The notes beneath the pieces were generated by a model. It did not search any database and was not told where the DNA came from. It saw nothing but the letters and a program-made list of their open reading frames with translations. 20,197 nucleotides of DNA, taken from assembly GCA_020650975.1 (NCBI GenBank), contig JAIPMN010011966.1, positions 1-20,197 on the forward strand, read 5' to 3'. Position 1 is the first letter of the stretch. Each line of letters starts with the position of its first letter. Positions 1 to 9,036 of this stretch are shown in pieces. The DNA comes from Apostichopus californicus (lineage: Eukaryota > Echinodermata > Holothuroidea > Aspidochirotida > Stichopodidae). A program made the position numbers and the translations under genes.

Positions 1-2344
1 ATATATGCCATATCTTCTCAGCACTTTCCACCGGTTAACTTCGTCATTTCTTGTCAACCACCATGTACTTTACTGTTGTGACAAATCGCACTGTTTAGCT
101 TCCGTATAATATTATTTAAAGAGAAAGAATACCGACATGCCACATCTTGGCCTATAAAATTACACAGTGTGTCTTAATCCGCTCATCAATTTGGGGTCTT
201 CAACTCAAAGCAGGATTGTCCATACCAATCCCCACCAGGGGCGTCGATCATGGGGGGGGGGGACAAGGGACACTCCCCACATTCCGCCGGGTGCGGGGCA
301 CAATATCAAATGCCCTCCATGTTTAGTGACTTACTCGTGTAGGCGCTAGGCCTATCAGGCTTATAATAAAAAGGAGCTCAAACAGTGTGCTAGCAGCTGT
401 GAGATTAGCAGCTATTAATATTTTATTTTCATCTGTTCAGCCCCGATGAAAAATAGAACTTTTCAACTGGGTTGAAATAAGAATTACGGATTTCATCATT
501 TATAGCGTAAATTAAATGAGGAACCGCGCCCGCTGAGGCTATATATACGCTAAGCCAGCAGAAAATGAAAGCACGCAACATTCGCTAATCTTCTTTCAAG
601 TATATATTGCTTTTCATATTTTAAAGTATGTTATATCGTATATTATTATATATAGTATATTATCACGTGCAAGTAATATAACACGTACATGTAAATAACA
701 TCGTGCAAATCATTGGTTAGCAATGCCATTCATGATAGTTTTAAAGGGTTTTCTTGAAATACTAATATATTTCATATGAGTTTTGAGACATATACATATA
801 TGGTGCTAAGCCCGGTTGCTATAAGCTGCTAGTCATGTAATAAACATGTTACTCATTACACCTCAAGTTCTTGTTAGTAGTTATGTACAAAATGTTTTAT
901 TTGTGATTAAGTTAACTGATGCCAAGTACAGGGTCGTAGTCTGCGAAGAGGGGCAGCTGTCCTCGTGAGATTTCCACTTCCTAGATAAGGTATAGGCCTA
1001 CGATAATGTGAATGCCCCTCGGCAGTAAGAGCAATTTCAGGTATAGTTGTTGCGAAATAATCATATCACTAATTCTTCTGATTTCATTAGTCAGTAGTGT
1101 GCAACCTCAATATTATAGGCACGTACTGTAGGAATGACGTTTAAACAGAACACAAGGTTTTTGTTTACCGCTCGTCCCCGTGGCTCCAAAGATTTAACCA
1201 TGCGTGAACAGTGTAGCAGTCTATTGTGAAACTACGGTTCATTAATATATTTATTACTATATGTTTTCTATCAGTTTCATTGTTATAGCCCCTATATCAG
1301 TGCCCCAATGTTTTAACTAAGAGTATTGAGGCACAGTCCCCTCCACGGTTTACCCACTCAGCTCATGTGCCCCTCTCCCACCCCCAGTAGGTCCCTTATT
1401 GGCATGTAAAACAAAGAATAACACAAACCTTAACAATTACCTTAATTCCCCATATGGCTTCCCGTCAGCATATATAGGCTACGGCTACCATCAGAATACC
1501 CTAGCGTGCTTTTATATCTTCAAGGTACATGTGTAAAACAATGAATAAAGCAGAGCTTATAAAGTAACCTAAAGTCCTATAGTTTCCCCTACAAAGCGAT
1601 TTTACCGAATAAAATGTTTCTAATTTACCAATTTCGTTTTTGGAAGTGTAAATTTCTAAAACATGAGATCTCAAACTAAAAGAATGTTGAGATGCAACTT
1701 ACAAGGGCTGTGCCATTTCCGGCAATCTGGGAGGCATGTTTGGCCAACATTTTCTTGTTACTCTACTCGCCAACCGATGGTGGCGCTCCACTTAGATAGT
1801 GTCTATAAGAGTTCCTTTATAGAGAATGGAACTCTAATAGTGTCATGCATGATCCCCTTTTGGGAAATGGCCCACCCACTAAACATTTCTTAAAAAGGCC
1901 CTGATATATACGCACAACATCGAATCATCACTACATGTAACGTTTGTACGATACATAATGTTTTCGATATTCCTCAACTGCCCCTTATAGGTTCTACCTT
2001 GGCTACGGCTCTGAAGTATATTTACTTTATTGGTTCAATGTTTCCCATAAAGTGAAATGTGCCCGGATACCCAATAGTGCTTTTTATATGTATTTATGAT
2101 ACCACATGCATGTTGTAGACATCACTATAACAAGATGAGTTTATTCTTGTGTGCAACGTTTAAGAATGTTTCTGTTTTGGTTTAAGTTTGAAGTTTTCTC
2201 AATCATGATAAAGACCCTAAGTAACACCAAGTAGTTAAATATATACGCGTATTTTAATTTAAGTCTAATCACTCGTCAGATGTGACTTTTATTAAAATAT
2301 ATTTATGACTGAAATAGCAATTCAAGGACCAAACAGAAGCAAAC
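1..2344. other. Non-coding upstream stretch, no supportable gene
   Basis: AT-rich DNA without any reading frame that looks like protein. A G-run near 252-262 sits in a short GC-rich patch (about 235-300) that may be a fragment of an interspersed repeat, but no boundaries are visible. A small hairpin (8-bp arms 1808-1815 and 1828-1835) is present. Since exon 1 starts in phase 1, an upstream exon must exist. This stretch is therefore probably intron, although a 5' flank with small exons I cannot recognise is possible. Confidence 0.5.
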
Positions 2345-2348
2345 TTAA

Positions 2349-2808
2349 AGGGTGTGAAGACTCGCACAAATAGAAACGTCTAATGCCGGTAATCTGACCT
2401 AGTTTCGAATGAGGTGTAACAGAAGTGTTAGACACCACCATCGATCCCAGAAAATACGCACACAGCTTGCTACCTTCGGTAATTCGGAAAAAGTTAACTT
2501 TCCGTTGCTTGCAAATGACGTTTTCTTCTTGTCGCTACAAAATCAGACAGTAATGAAACGTGATACCTTGTTATCTTTTATCTAGACCTGAGATGTCCAC
2601 GCTGCTATGTACTTGTACACTGTGTTGTGGGTATTGACCGTAGCTGTATGTATTGACTGTACACTAGTGTCTAATTACCGACGGTAGCAAGCTGTGTGTG
2701 TATTTTCTGGGATCGATGGTAGTGTCTAACACTTCTGTTACACCTCATTCGAAAGTAGGTCATATTACCGGCATGAGACATTCCTTTTTGCGCGAGTCTT
2801 CATACCCT
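2349..2808. mobile_element. MITE with TTAA target duplication and 136-bp inverted arms
   Basis: A 460-bp non-autonomous DNA transposon. The left arm 2349-2484 is the reverse complement of the right arm 2673-2808 with about 11 mismatches counted by eye (about 92% identity). Both ends are flanked by TTAA (2345-2348 and 2809-2812), and the termini read AGGGTRTGAAGACTCGC. TTAA duplications are made by piggyBac and Kolobok transposases. piggyBac ends usually begin CCY, so the AGG end fits Kolobok better, but this is inference. A TA duplication with one extra base pair on each side is also possible. There is no coding capacity, and the 188-bp centre (2485-2672) is unique within the window. Confidence 0.88.
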
Positions 2809-2812
2809 TTAA

Positions 2813-3708
2813 TAGTGGGTGTTCAGAGCTTCCACAGGTGAACTGTGATTCTCATGCGTACAGTACGCTAGTGTGCTAGACCAATGGTGTAGCATGGTTG
2901 ACTCATAATTGACGCACTTAAGAATTTGATCAACGATATCTATCAAGGAGAAATCCAAATCACTCAACTGTAAAAAACATGTATGAGTTTTTCAAAAGTT
3001 TAGTTCCTTAGAAATTTAATGATCTCAAAATATTTATCGTTCTGTGCCTACGCAACGTACAATTGAGCAGAATTTGACCACAAAATGTCTGGTGTTTCAA
3101 GTTCTTTCATACCCCAAAATAGACACGTTCGTCGATAAGCTAACTGTAAGTAAACATTCTTTGACTCTGGATGCTGTTTGCTTTGTTCTGAGCCAATAAG
3201 CTCAGACAGGTCAGGTCCCTAGAGAGTAGTGGTATCATGTTGAGGTAATTTTGTTGTTAGGTAGAAAGATTTCCAAACGCCAAAAATATGTGCAAAACTG
3301 GGGGAGGGTGTTTAAAGCTTGAAAAAAAACCACAATTTTATCAGAACAAACCTGAAATGGATTCAAACTCATGAAATATGTAACTGTGCTTCGCTGCACA
3401 AAGTTGAGGTTGCCTGCTGTATTGTTGCTAGTTATATTTGAGGGTGCGTCAGTTACGAAGGTGCGTCAATTATGAAGCCTTTACTATACTGCTAACAGTG
3501 TATTATTGGACTGACCTTTGGAGATAGTTCAAAGACCTGGTAAAGTCTCATCATCGATACTCCACAGCAAAGAGTCAGTTGGAAAATTGCAGTGTATTCT
3601 ATGATTATATGAATTAAAATGGTTATTTGTCAATTCATGCAACCATAAGTGCTTTCAATAGAAGTTTCACCTTACGATGAGTTTTTCTTTCTGTTGTTTT
3701 ACGTCCAG
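2813..3708. other. Non-coding stretch before HYR exon 1; small inverted repeat
   Basis: No coding signal is visible. It holds the 14-bp inverted repeat annotated separately. Immediately before 3709 there is a pyrimidine-rich tract ending in CCAG that serves as the acceptor of the first recognised exon. A promoter could not be identified. Confidence 0.5.
2904..3474. repeat. 14-bp inverted repeat pair 543 bp apart
   Basis: CATAATTGACGCAC at 2904-2917 is the exact reverse complement of 3461-3474. The right copy is preceded by a second, two-mismatch version, so a 17-bp unit is repeated in tandem at about 3443-3476 (GGTGCGTCARTTAYGAA). No clear target duplication flanks the pair. It may be the ends of a decayed transposon, but that is inference. 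Confidence 0.45.
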
Positions 3709-3927
3709 AACCTGTCTGTCCAAGAAGTTTCAATGTGGAAGTGCTACGGGGTACAGATGGTGCAACAGTGGATTACAATCCACCAACACCTGTCGGCAAC
3801 TTTGCATCCCTCACGAACCCCCCACCACCCGGATCATTTTTTGGAGTTGGAGATACAACGTTAATCTACTCTTTCTCTGGCCCAACAGGAATAACTGGAT
3901 GTGAATTTACAATATCAGTTATAGAAG
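3709..3927 (+). CDS. Exon 1: HYR (hyalin repeat) module
   Basis: 219 bp, phase 1 to phase 1, acceptor TTTTACGTCCAG, donor GGTAAATAA. The 73 residues begin around PVCPRSFNVEV and end GCEFTISVIE. The CP near the start, the VGDTTLIYSFSGPTG strand-turn and the closing CEFTISV match the HYR pattern (TTV.YT..D..GN...C.F.V.V). HYR is an immunoglobulin-like fold first described in hyalin, the adhesive layer protein of sea urchin embryos. It mediates adhesion and protein binding. This copy is slightly short and has a proline-rich central loop (PPPPG). It is the first recognised exon, but its phase 1 start means another exon lies upstream. An alternative frame across the exon is open but lacks domain features. 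Confidence 0.85.
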
Positions 3928-5809
3928 GTAAATAATTAGGAAGACTGGCTAATAGTTCTAACGTTACGTTTTTTTTATTTTCTAGGTGAACTGTTAATTT
4001 GATACTTTTGCATAATCTGTGCTTTAAATCCTATCTAGTGTTGGAATGGCTTACAGGTGCTCTGTCCACCATTATGTAATTGCTAAAGATCATCGATATT
4101 ACCACCAAATATTCTGAAATGGTCACCTATGATAAATATTTATGCACCTTCTAATGTAACACTCCTCATTGCTTGGTAATAAGTTTGATTACTTAAACCG
4201 TACTGGAAGAGGTTTTTGTTTAGCCTGTTCAAATTTGGAAGGCAATATTGGGTCCTTTGAATACCTACAATCACATCAGATCAATTGAACAACATAACCA
4301 GTACAAGACTTAATAGTGTAGTTTCAAGAGTAGAACAGTTGCACAAACAGCAGTATAGAAAAATTTCTGGAAATTTTCTATAGGCCTACATGGTTTACAC
4401 CATTTAGTACATTGTGTAATTAAGAGCAGTGAAATGGTTGTTTAAAGTACAGAGACCTCTTTATGAGTTCGATGGGGTATTGACATTTACATGCTTGGAT
4501 ACGTTTTAGTCATACCTAGATAAAAAAAAGCCCTCCTTTTCATTCAAGACCATGGTTGGTAAAGATGCCAAATTGTTTGACTCAAGATACAACTACCTAA
4601 GATTATGCCTTCCTTCAAGAAAAGATGAGAGTGACAAGTCTTCATAAGGATCCAGACAATACGAAAGTTTCTAAGGCCCTGTTATTTCTTATTTCATTGG
4701 TTCGCAATCCCAATAAACGGAGCCTTGGCAGCCGCCTCAACTACCCGACTGGATGATGTTGGATTAAGTTAAATCTGTTTAAAGATGGGCTCTTTCTAAA
4801 TTATCAGGGTGGTGTTCCGATAGATATTCATACACCTCGTATGTAAAGTACACAGACAGTGGCTTGATCACCATCTACACCAGGGTTGTCCAACCTACGG
4901 CCCGCGGGCCACAGTCCGGCCCGCCGCAGGGTTGCGTCCGGCCCGCCAGAGATGCTCTACGGTGCGGAATTTTAGTGAGCAGATTTATTGATAACAATTT
5001 GAAGCTATATAATCAATCATTCGAACCTACTGGGTCCAAAAAACTGCATACAGGTCAGTTTGTGTGACACTCTCTCAGCGGAGGAGGGGGGGGGGGCGGC
5101 TGGACTGTATTCATCTGTTTTATCAGGAAGGAAAATAAATCAGTGCGCTCCGCGCGCAGTGCTCACATTTTGTTGCCTTGGGCTTCGGGCAAAAAATCGA
5201 CAAATCTAGCGTAGGGTTCATGCGGCCCCCTCCTTCATCATGATCATTCCATGTGGCCCTCCTCTGCAAAAGGTTGGACAACCCTGATCTACACTGTACA
5301 TTGGTACTATAGTCAGACTTCGATAATTTGGGACATTTACTATCAAAATAAATGCCTGTTGATTTGCCATTTGCCAGTAGAACGAAAAATAGCACTGGCT
5401 ATTTTGCCAGTAGATATTAAGAACCTAAACACATAGTAATTAATTCGGTTAAACTTGGTCAGTCAAAGAATCGGCATGATTTATGTACCTATTAAGTATA
5501 ATATTATGGCTTGTCAGTTATAAGCAAATTACTACTGGGCTGGTCTCAAAAGTCTGTACAGTAATAGACATGTGTATCGTAATTCAGGAAAATGCTGATG
5601 AAAACTTGATTTTAAGCCAGTATATATTTTTTCAACATTGGCAATTTTTTGGCTTAACTTGTGAAATTTTAGACCTGGTACATATATATTTGTACAATGC
5701 TATACATGCACATTGTTCTATTCATCCATTAATTAATTAACCCTTTAGATACAATATTATCACATACTTGGTTTTGTTTCTTTTGTCTTGCTCTTTGTTT
5801 TATATTTAG
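3928..5809 (+). other. Intron 1 (1.9 kb)
   Basis: Runs from the donor GTAAAT to the acceptor TTTTATATTTAG. It contains the hAT-type MITE at 4881-5286. Outside that element I see only AT-rich sequence with no coding, RNA or repeat signal. Confidence 0.75.
4873..5294. mobile_element. hAT-superfamily MITE with 8-bp target duplication
   Basis: The element proper is 4881-5286 (406 bp). Its ends are perfect 16-bp inverted repeats, CAGGGTTGTCCAACCT and its complement at 5271-5286, with weaker similarity continuing inward (GGGCCACA on both sides). It is flanked by a perfect 8-bp direct repeat ATCTACAC at 4873-4880 and 5287-5294. An 8-bp duplication with CAGGG-type ends and a following GC-rich GGCCCGCGGGCC block is typical of hAT elements and their MITEs. 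There is no transposase. A G-run at about 5086-5098 and CpG-rich segments make it the most GC-rich part of the surroundings. Short open frames inside it are not genes. Confidence 0.92.
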
Positions 5810-5923
5810 TTTCACGATGCGATACAGATCCGTGTCGGAATGGCGGTTTATGTTTTGATTCCTCGGTGACTGATAATGTGTGTATCTGCAGTGGCTGTTT
5901 TACTGGCCAAAATTGTGAAATAG
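5810..5923 (+). CDS. Exon 2: EGF-like module with seven cysteines
   Basis: 114 bp, acceptor TTTATATTTAG, donor GGTAAGG, phase 1-1. The residues run from SRCDTDPCRNGGLC through NVCICSGCFTGQNCEI. The six EGF cysteines are present with loop lengths 4, 5, 9, 1 and 8. An additional cysteine occupies the position before the aromatic residue in the C5-C6 loop (SGCFTG instead of the usual xGF/Y). The odd number leaves one cysteine without an obvious partner inside the domain. There is no calcium-binding signature before C1. EGF modules of this kind are extracellular spacers or ligand-binding units stabilised by disulfides C1-C3, C2-C4 and C5-C6. Confidence 0.92.
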
Positions 5924-7010
5924 GTAAGGAGAGCCATATTCGTACTTTGTCCCTTTATGTTACTGGTCTGAAAACTATTGCTTGCTTGCTTGATTGATTT
6001 TTTTATGGAATTCATACACGCTTTGAATAAAAATATAAAGAGTGTCCATGAAAAAATGAAAGGATACAAGATATGAAGCGACTGTCAAAATAGGAAAAGT
6101 AGACATCTGATGGTTAAGACATTTAGGCCCACAAGTCAACAAGCCCAAGATTATCCATGAAGATTGAGCCACAACCCATCAGTTTCTCACTACTCAGAAT
6201 GCCCCGAAAACTAGCTTGTGCTATTGTTTTGATCCTACAAAAAAAAACCCTCACGTATCTTAGTTTGCAAGCTTAAAGAATTGTCGTTAAAGTCTTGACA
6301 TAGGTAGAACCCCCTGCAAACCCCTAACAATAACAGTTTTCATGACCCATTTCTAACTTGTTAAAAAGAGAAGACCCAGCTGTTATTCAGGGTATGAACA
6401 TACTGTATTACTACTTTACTAGGTGCATTTTTTCTCCGGATGTCGCATTGTTGTCACCAGCGAGTGAATTTGTGATTTCAGCCTCGACCAAAAATGCTTT
6501 TGACAAAACAACTACCATGCAGCAACCAAAAAAAAAAAGGACAAATATTGAAAATTGTTAAAATGAAAGAAATCCATCCCACACCCTCCACCATGTTTTG
6601 AAGACCTCAATGGGGCTCGTTATGAAACACTGCGCATGAATGAACTGACATTGTTTGAGCGGTATTAGGCCTGCTGTTCCAACATGTGATGTTTACCTGT
6701 TAGTTTTGTCTATAAGAAACACAATAGTAGATTCAACAACATGGCTGGGATCTCTCTGATTGTTTTTGATTGTTCTCTTGAAAGACTTTTAAGAAACATG
6801 CCACAATTGTGCATATTGTATGCGATACCGTATAGCTTAGTTAGTGTTTTCTTTTTTGGGGGGTGGGAGGTTGTTGGTGATTAAAGTAGAAGTTGTCTTC
6901 CTGTGATGAATCACCCAGACAATGTTCTAAGTAAGAACTATGATTCTGGGAACAAACAGCTTAATGAGGATTTTCACCAAAATCCTCCCCATTTTGTTTG
7001 CTCTTGATAG
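5924..7010 (+). other. Intron 2 (1.1 kb)
   Basis: From GTAAGG to an acceptor ending TTGATAG. A G-rich run lies at about 6857-6870. No coding exon, transposon ends or RNA gene are recognisable. Confidence 0.75.
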
Positions 7011-7136
7011 CTGCTACTCAATCCTGCAGCAATAATCTATGCCTTAACGGAGGATTGTGCAGACCGTTCCAAGACAACTGCAATCGATTCTTCTGTGACT
7101 GTGCTCCCTGCTTCTTTGGAGAATTTTGTGAAAGAA
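7011..7136 (+). CDS. Exon 3: EGF-like module with eight cysteines
   Basis: 126 bp, acceptor CTCTTGATAG, donor AGTAAGT, phase 1-1. The peptide contains SCSNNLCLNGGLC, then DNCNRFFCDC, then APCFFGEFCE. Beyond the six EGF cysteines there are two more. One lies six residues after C3 and four before C4. The other lies two residues after C5, replacing the glycine that normally precedes the aromatic residue. The same spacing recurs in exon 4, so this is a recognisable subtype rather than random cysteines. It is not the laminin EGF pattern, where the extra pair lies after C6. I infer a fourth disulfide linking the two extra positions; this is untested. Confidence 0.93.
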
Positions 7137-8913
7137 GTAAGTACATTACATAACTTTATAAAGTCCCACATATTTATGTTTCATCAATATTTGACAAAAG
7201 TATACAATTGTGGAACTCAAAATATTTATGGCTCTCAAATTGGATATATATGTTAAAATGTAAAAAAAAACTAACAAACGTATTAAAACTGCTACCCCTT
7301 TCAAGTTTCAAAGTGCCAGCTTGTCTGAGAATAATTTGAGCCTTAGAGCGAAGACTTTAGGCACAAGATTAAGTTTTATTATACTATAAACTGTTCGGAA
7401 AAGGTCAATGCTGTCAGTCCAGTCTAATTACACTTCAATTTGTTTTATTTACCCTTTAAACAGCTGTGGTCATTTATGAAAGTGACTGGATTATATAGTC
7501 TAATACACAGACCATAATTGTCAGTTCCTCAGATGCAATGCAAGACTCAATGGGAGAAAGTCTTTCATGGTCTCAAAATGACATGTTTTACAAGACCTGT
7601 ATAGTACACATCTGTCAAGGTGTTGGTCATTTATGAAAGTGACTGGACTAGATAGTCTAATACACCGACAATTAGGTCAGTTCCTCAGATGCAATGCAAT
7701 ATTCAATGGGAGAAAGTCTTTCATGGCCTCAAATGACATGTTTTACAAGACCTGCACAGTACACATATGTCAAGGTGTTGGTCATTTATGAAAGTGACTG
7801 GACTAGATAGTCTAATACACAGACCATTATTGTCAGTTCCTCAGATGCAATGCAAGACTCAATGGGAGAAAGTCTTTCATGGCCTCAAATGACATGTTTT
7901 ACAAGACCTGTATAGTACACATCTGTCAAGGACCATTGATCTTGAATGTCATCCAAAGTGCTCCGTCATTGATACAAAGTTAAAAGAACATGTTACGGTC
8001 GAGTTGTTAGTATTTATAAAACAACTGCTTAACATTAGCATTTAGGTCTGCAATGAGGAGCCGACTACGACGACGACGACATATCATCAGTTTCAGCCTT
8101 GAAGGAGCTTTCCAGAGATTTGGCATCTTTTATATCTTAAGAAGAAAAAAGCTATAGAAACATTAGTAGCACATATTCTTTTTTCTATAGCATAGCAAGA
8201 CAAAAACTCTGCCTTAAGAGTCATCATCCCTACCCTCTTCCTAACCTTGAATTATGTCTCATAACATTTGGCAAAAACCGTACCCCCAATGTTTCCAGGA
8301 AGGACTCACCCACAGTAATCCACATCTATAACATTCATCTTTAAAGTCTGTCGTCTCCATCTTTACATGCTTTCAGATATTTTTCTCTCCGTCTAAAGTT
8401 TCTTTCATGCAGTGATAAGCACGGTATTTGAAAGGTGGGAGTCGGGAGATGTTGGGTCAAATTAAAAAATAATCCCAGACTGAGAGGAGTTATAAAGGAG
8501 GGGGATGGCCTTGGGTTAATTGAAGCCGACACTCATTTATGGGGCATGGGGGTTCTCCGATAGAAAGGAAGGAAAAGTTTTGATGTCAAATGGTGCATTC
8601 TAAGGCATATTAAGACTATAAATTAAATCTTTAAAAAGAAGCTCTAAATACAATGTTGTGCTAATATACTGTAGGTACTTTGTGAGAGTTTATAAAAGAA
8701 AATGGAGGGGAGTTGGGGTGGGAGCTACACCAACAGCACTGGTCTAATATTTCGCTAGCTGAATCAAGTGAAAGCCCAGACTACGCCATTTCTCTTGAAC
8801 GACAATGAGAGTAAGGGGCATCGACCCCGGTCCTCCCCTCCTCGATTACGACGCATGCCAGTGTTTTGACGTGCCTTCTCTGAGATTTATTTTTTAACGT
8901 TTTATCTATACAG
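7137..8913 (+). other. Intron 3 (1.8 kb)
   Basis: From GTAAGT to acceptor TTTATCTATACAG. It holds the three-copy 156-bp tandem repeat, a short CGA microsatellite near 8062-8082, and a G-rich stretch near 8704-8722. The remainder shows no coding or RNA signal on either strand. Confidence 0.75.
7468..7931. repeat. Tandem repeat, three copies of about 156 bp
   Basis: Units start with GGTCATTTATGAAAGTGACT at 7468, 7625 and 7780, giving periods of 157 and 155 bp. The third copy fades out at about 7931 after TGTCAAGG. Copies are nearly identical by eye, with a few substitutions and single-base indels, which implies recent duplication. The unit contains no reading frame or known element that I recognise. 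It lies entirely within intron 3. Confidence 0.93.
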
Positions 8914-9036
8914 GGATAGATGCCTGTGACAATCACAATTGTCAGAATAGTGCCACTTGTGCAGCATCGCAGACCGGCTGTGAATCGTACACATGTGATT
9001 GCGTCGGCTGTTTCACAGGAGAGTTCTGTGAGGACG
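8914..9036 (+). CDS. Exon 4: EGF-like module with eight cysteines
   Basis: 123 bp, acceptor CTATACAG, donor GGTAAGA, phase 1-1. The residues read IDACDNHNCQNSATC, then TGCESYTCDC, then VGCFTGEFCED. All cysteine spacings (4, 5, 6, 4, 1, 2, 5) equal those of exon 3, including both additional cysteines. QNSAT between C2 and C3 fits the C2-x4-S/T-C3 consensus for O-fucose. The first codon is completed by the A left by exon 3, giving arginine. A reverse-strand open frame overlapping this exon is a shadow without domain content. Confidence is high because donor, acceptor, phase and module boundaries agree. Confidence 0.93.

Noticed and set aside
167..349. Short frame with GC-rich, G-run containing core
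   Set aside because: No start context, domain or splice sites; looks like a fragment of a dispersed repeat, but boundaries are not visible.
1808..1835. Hairpin with 8-bp arms
   Set aside because: Too short and isolated to support an RNA gene or terminator in AT-rich animal DNA.
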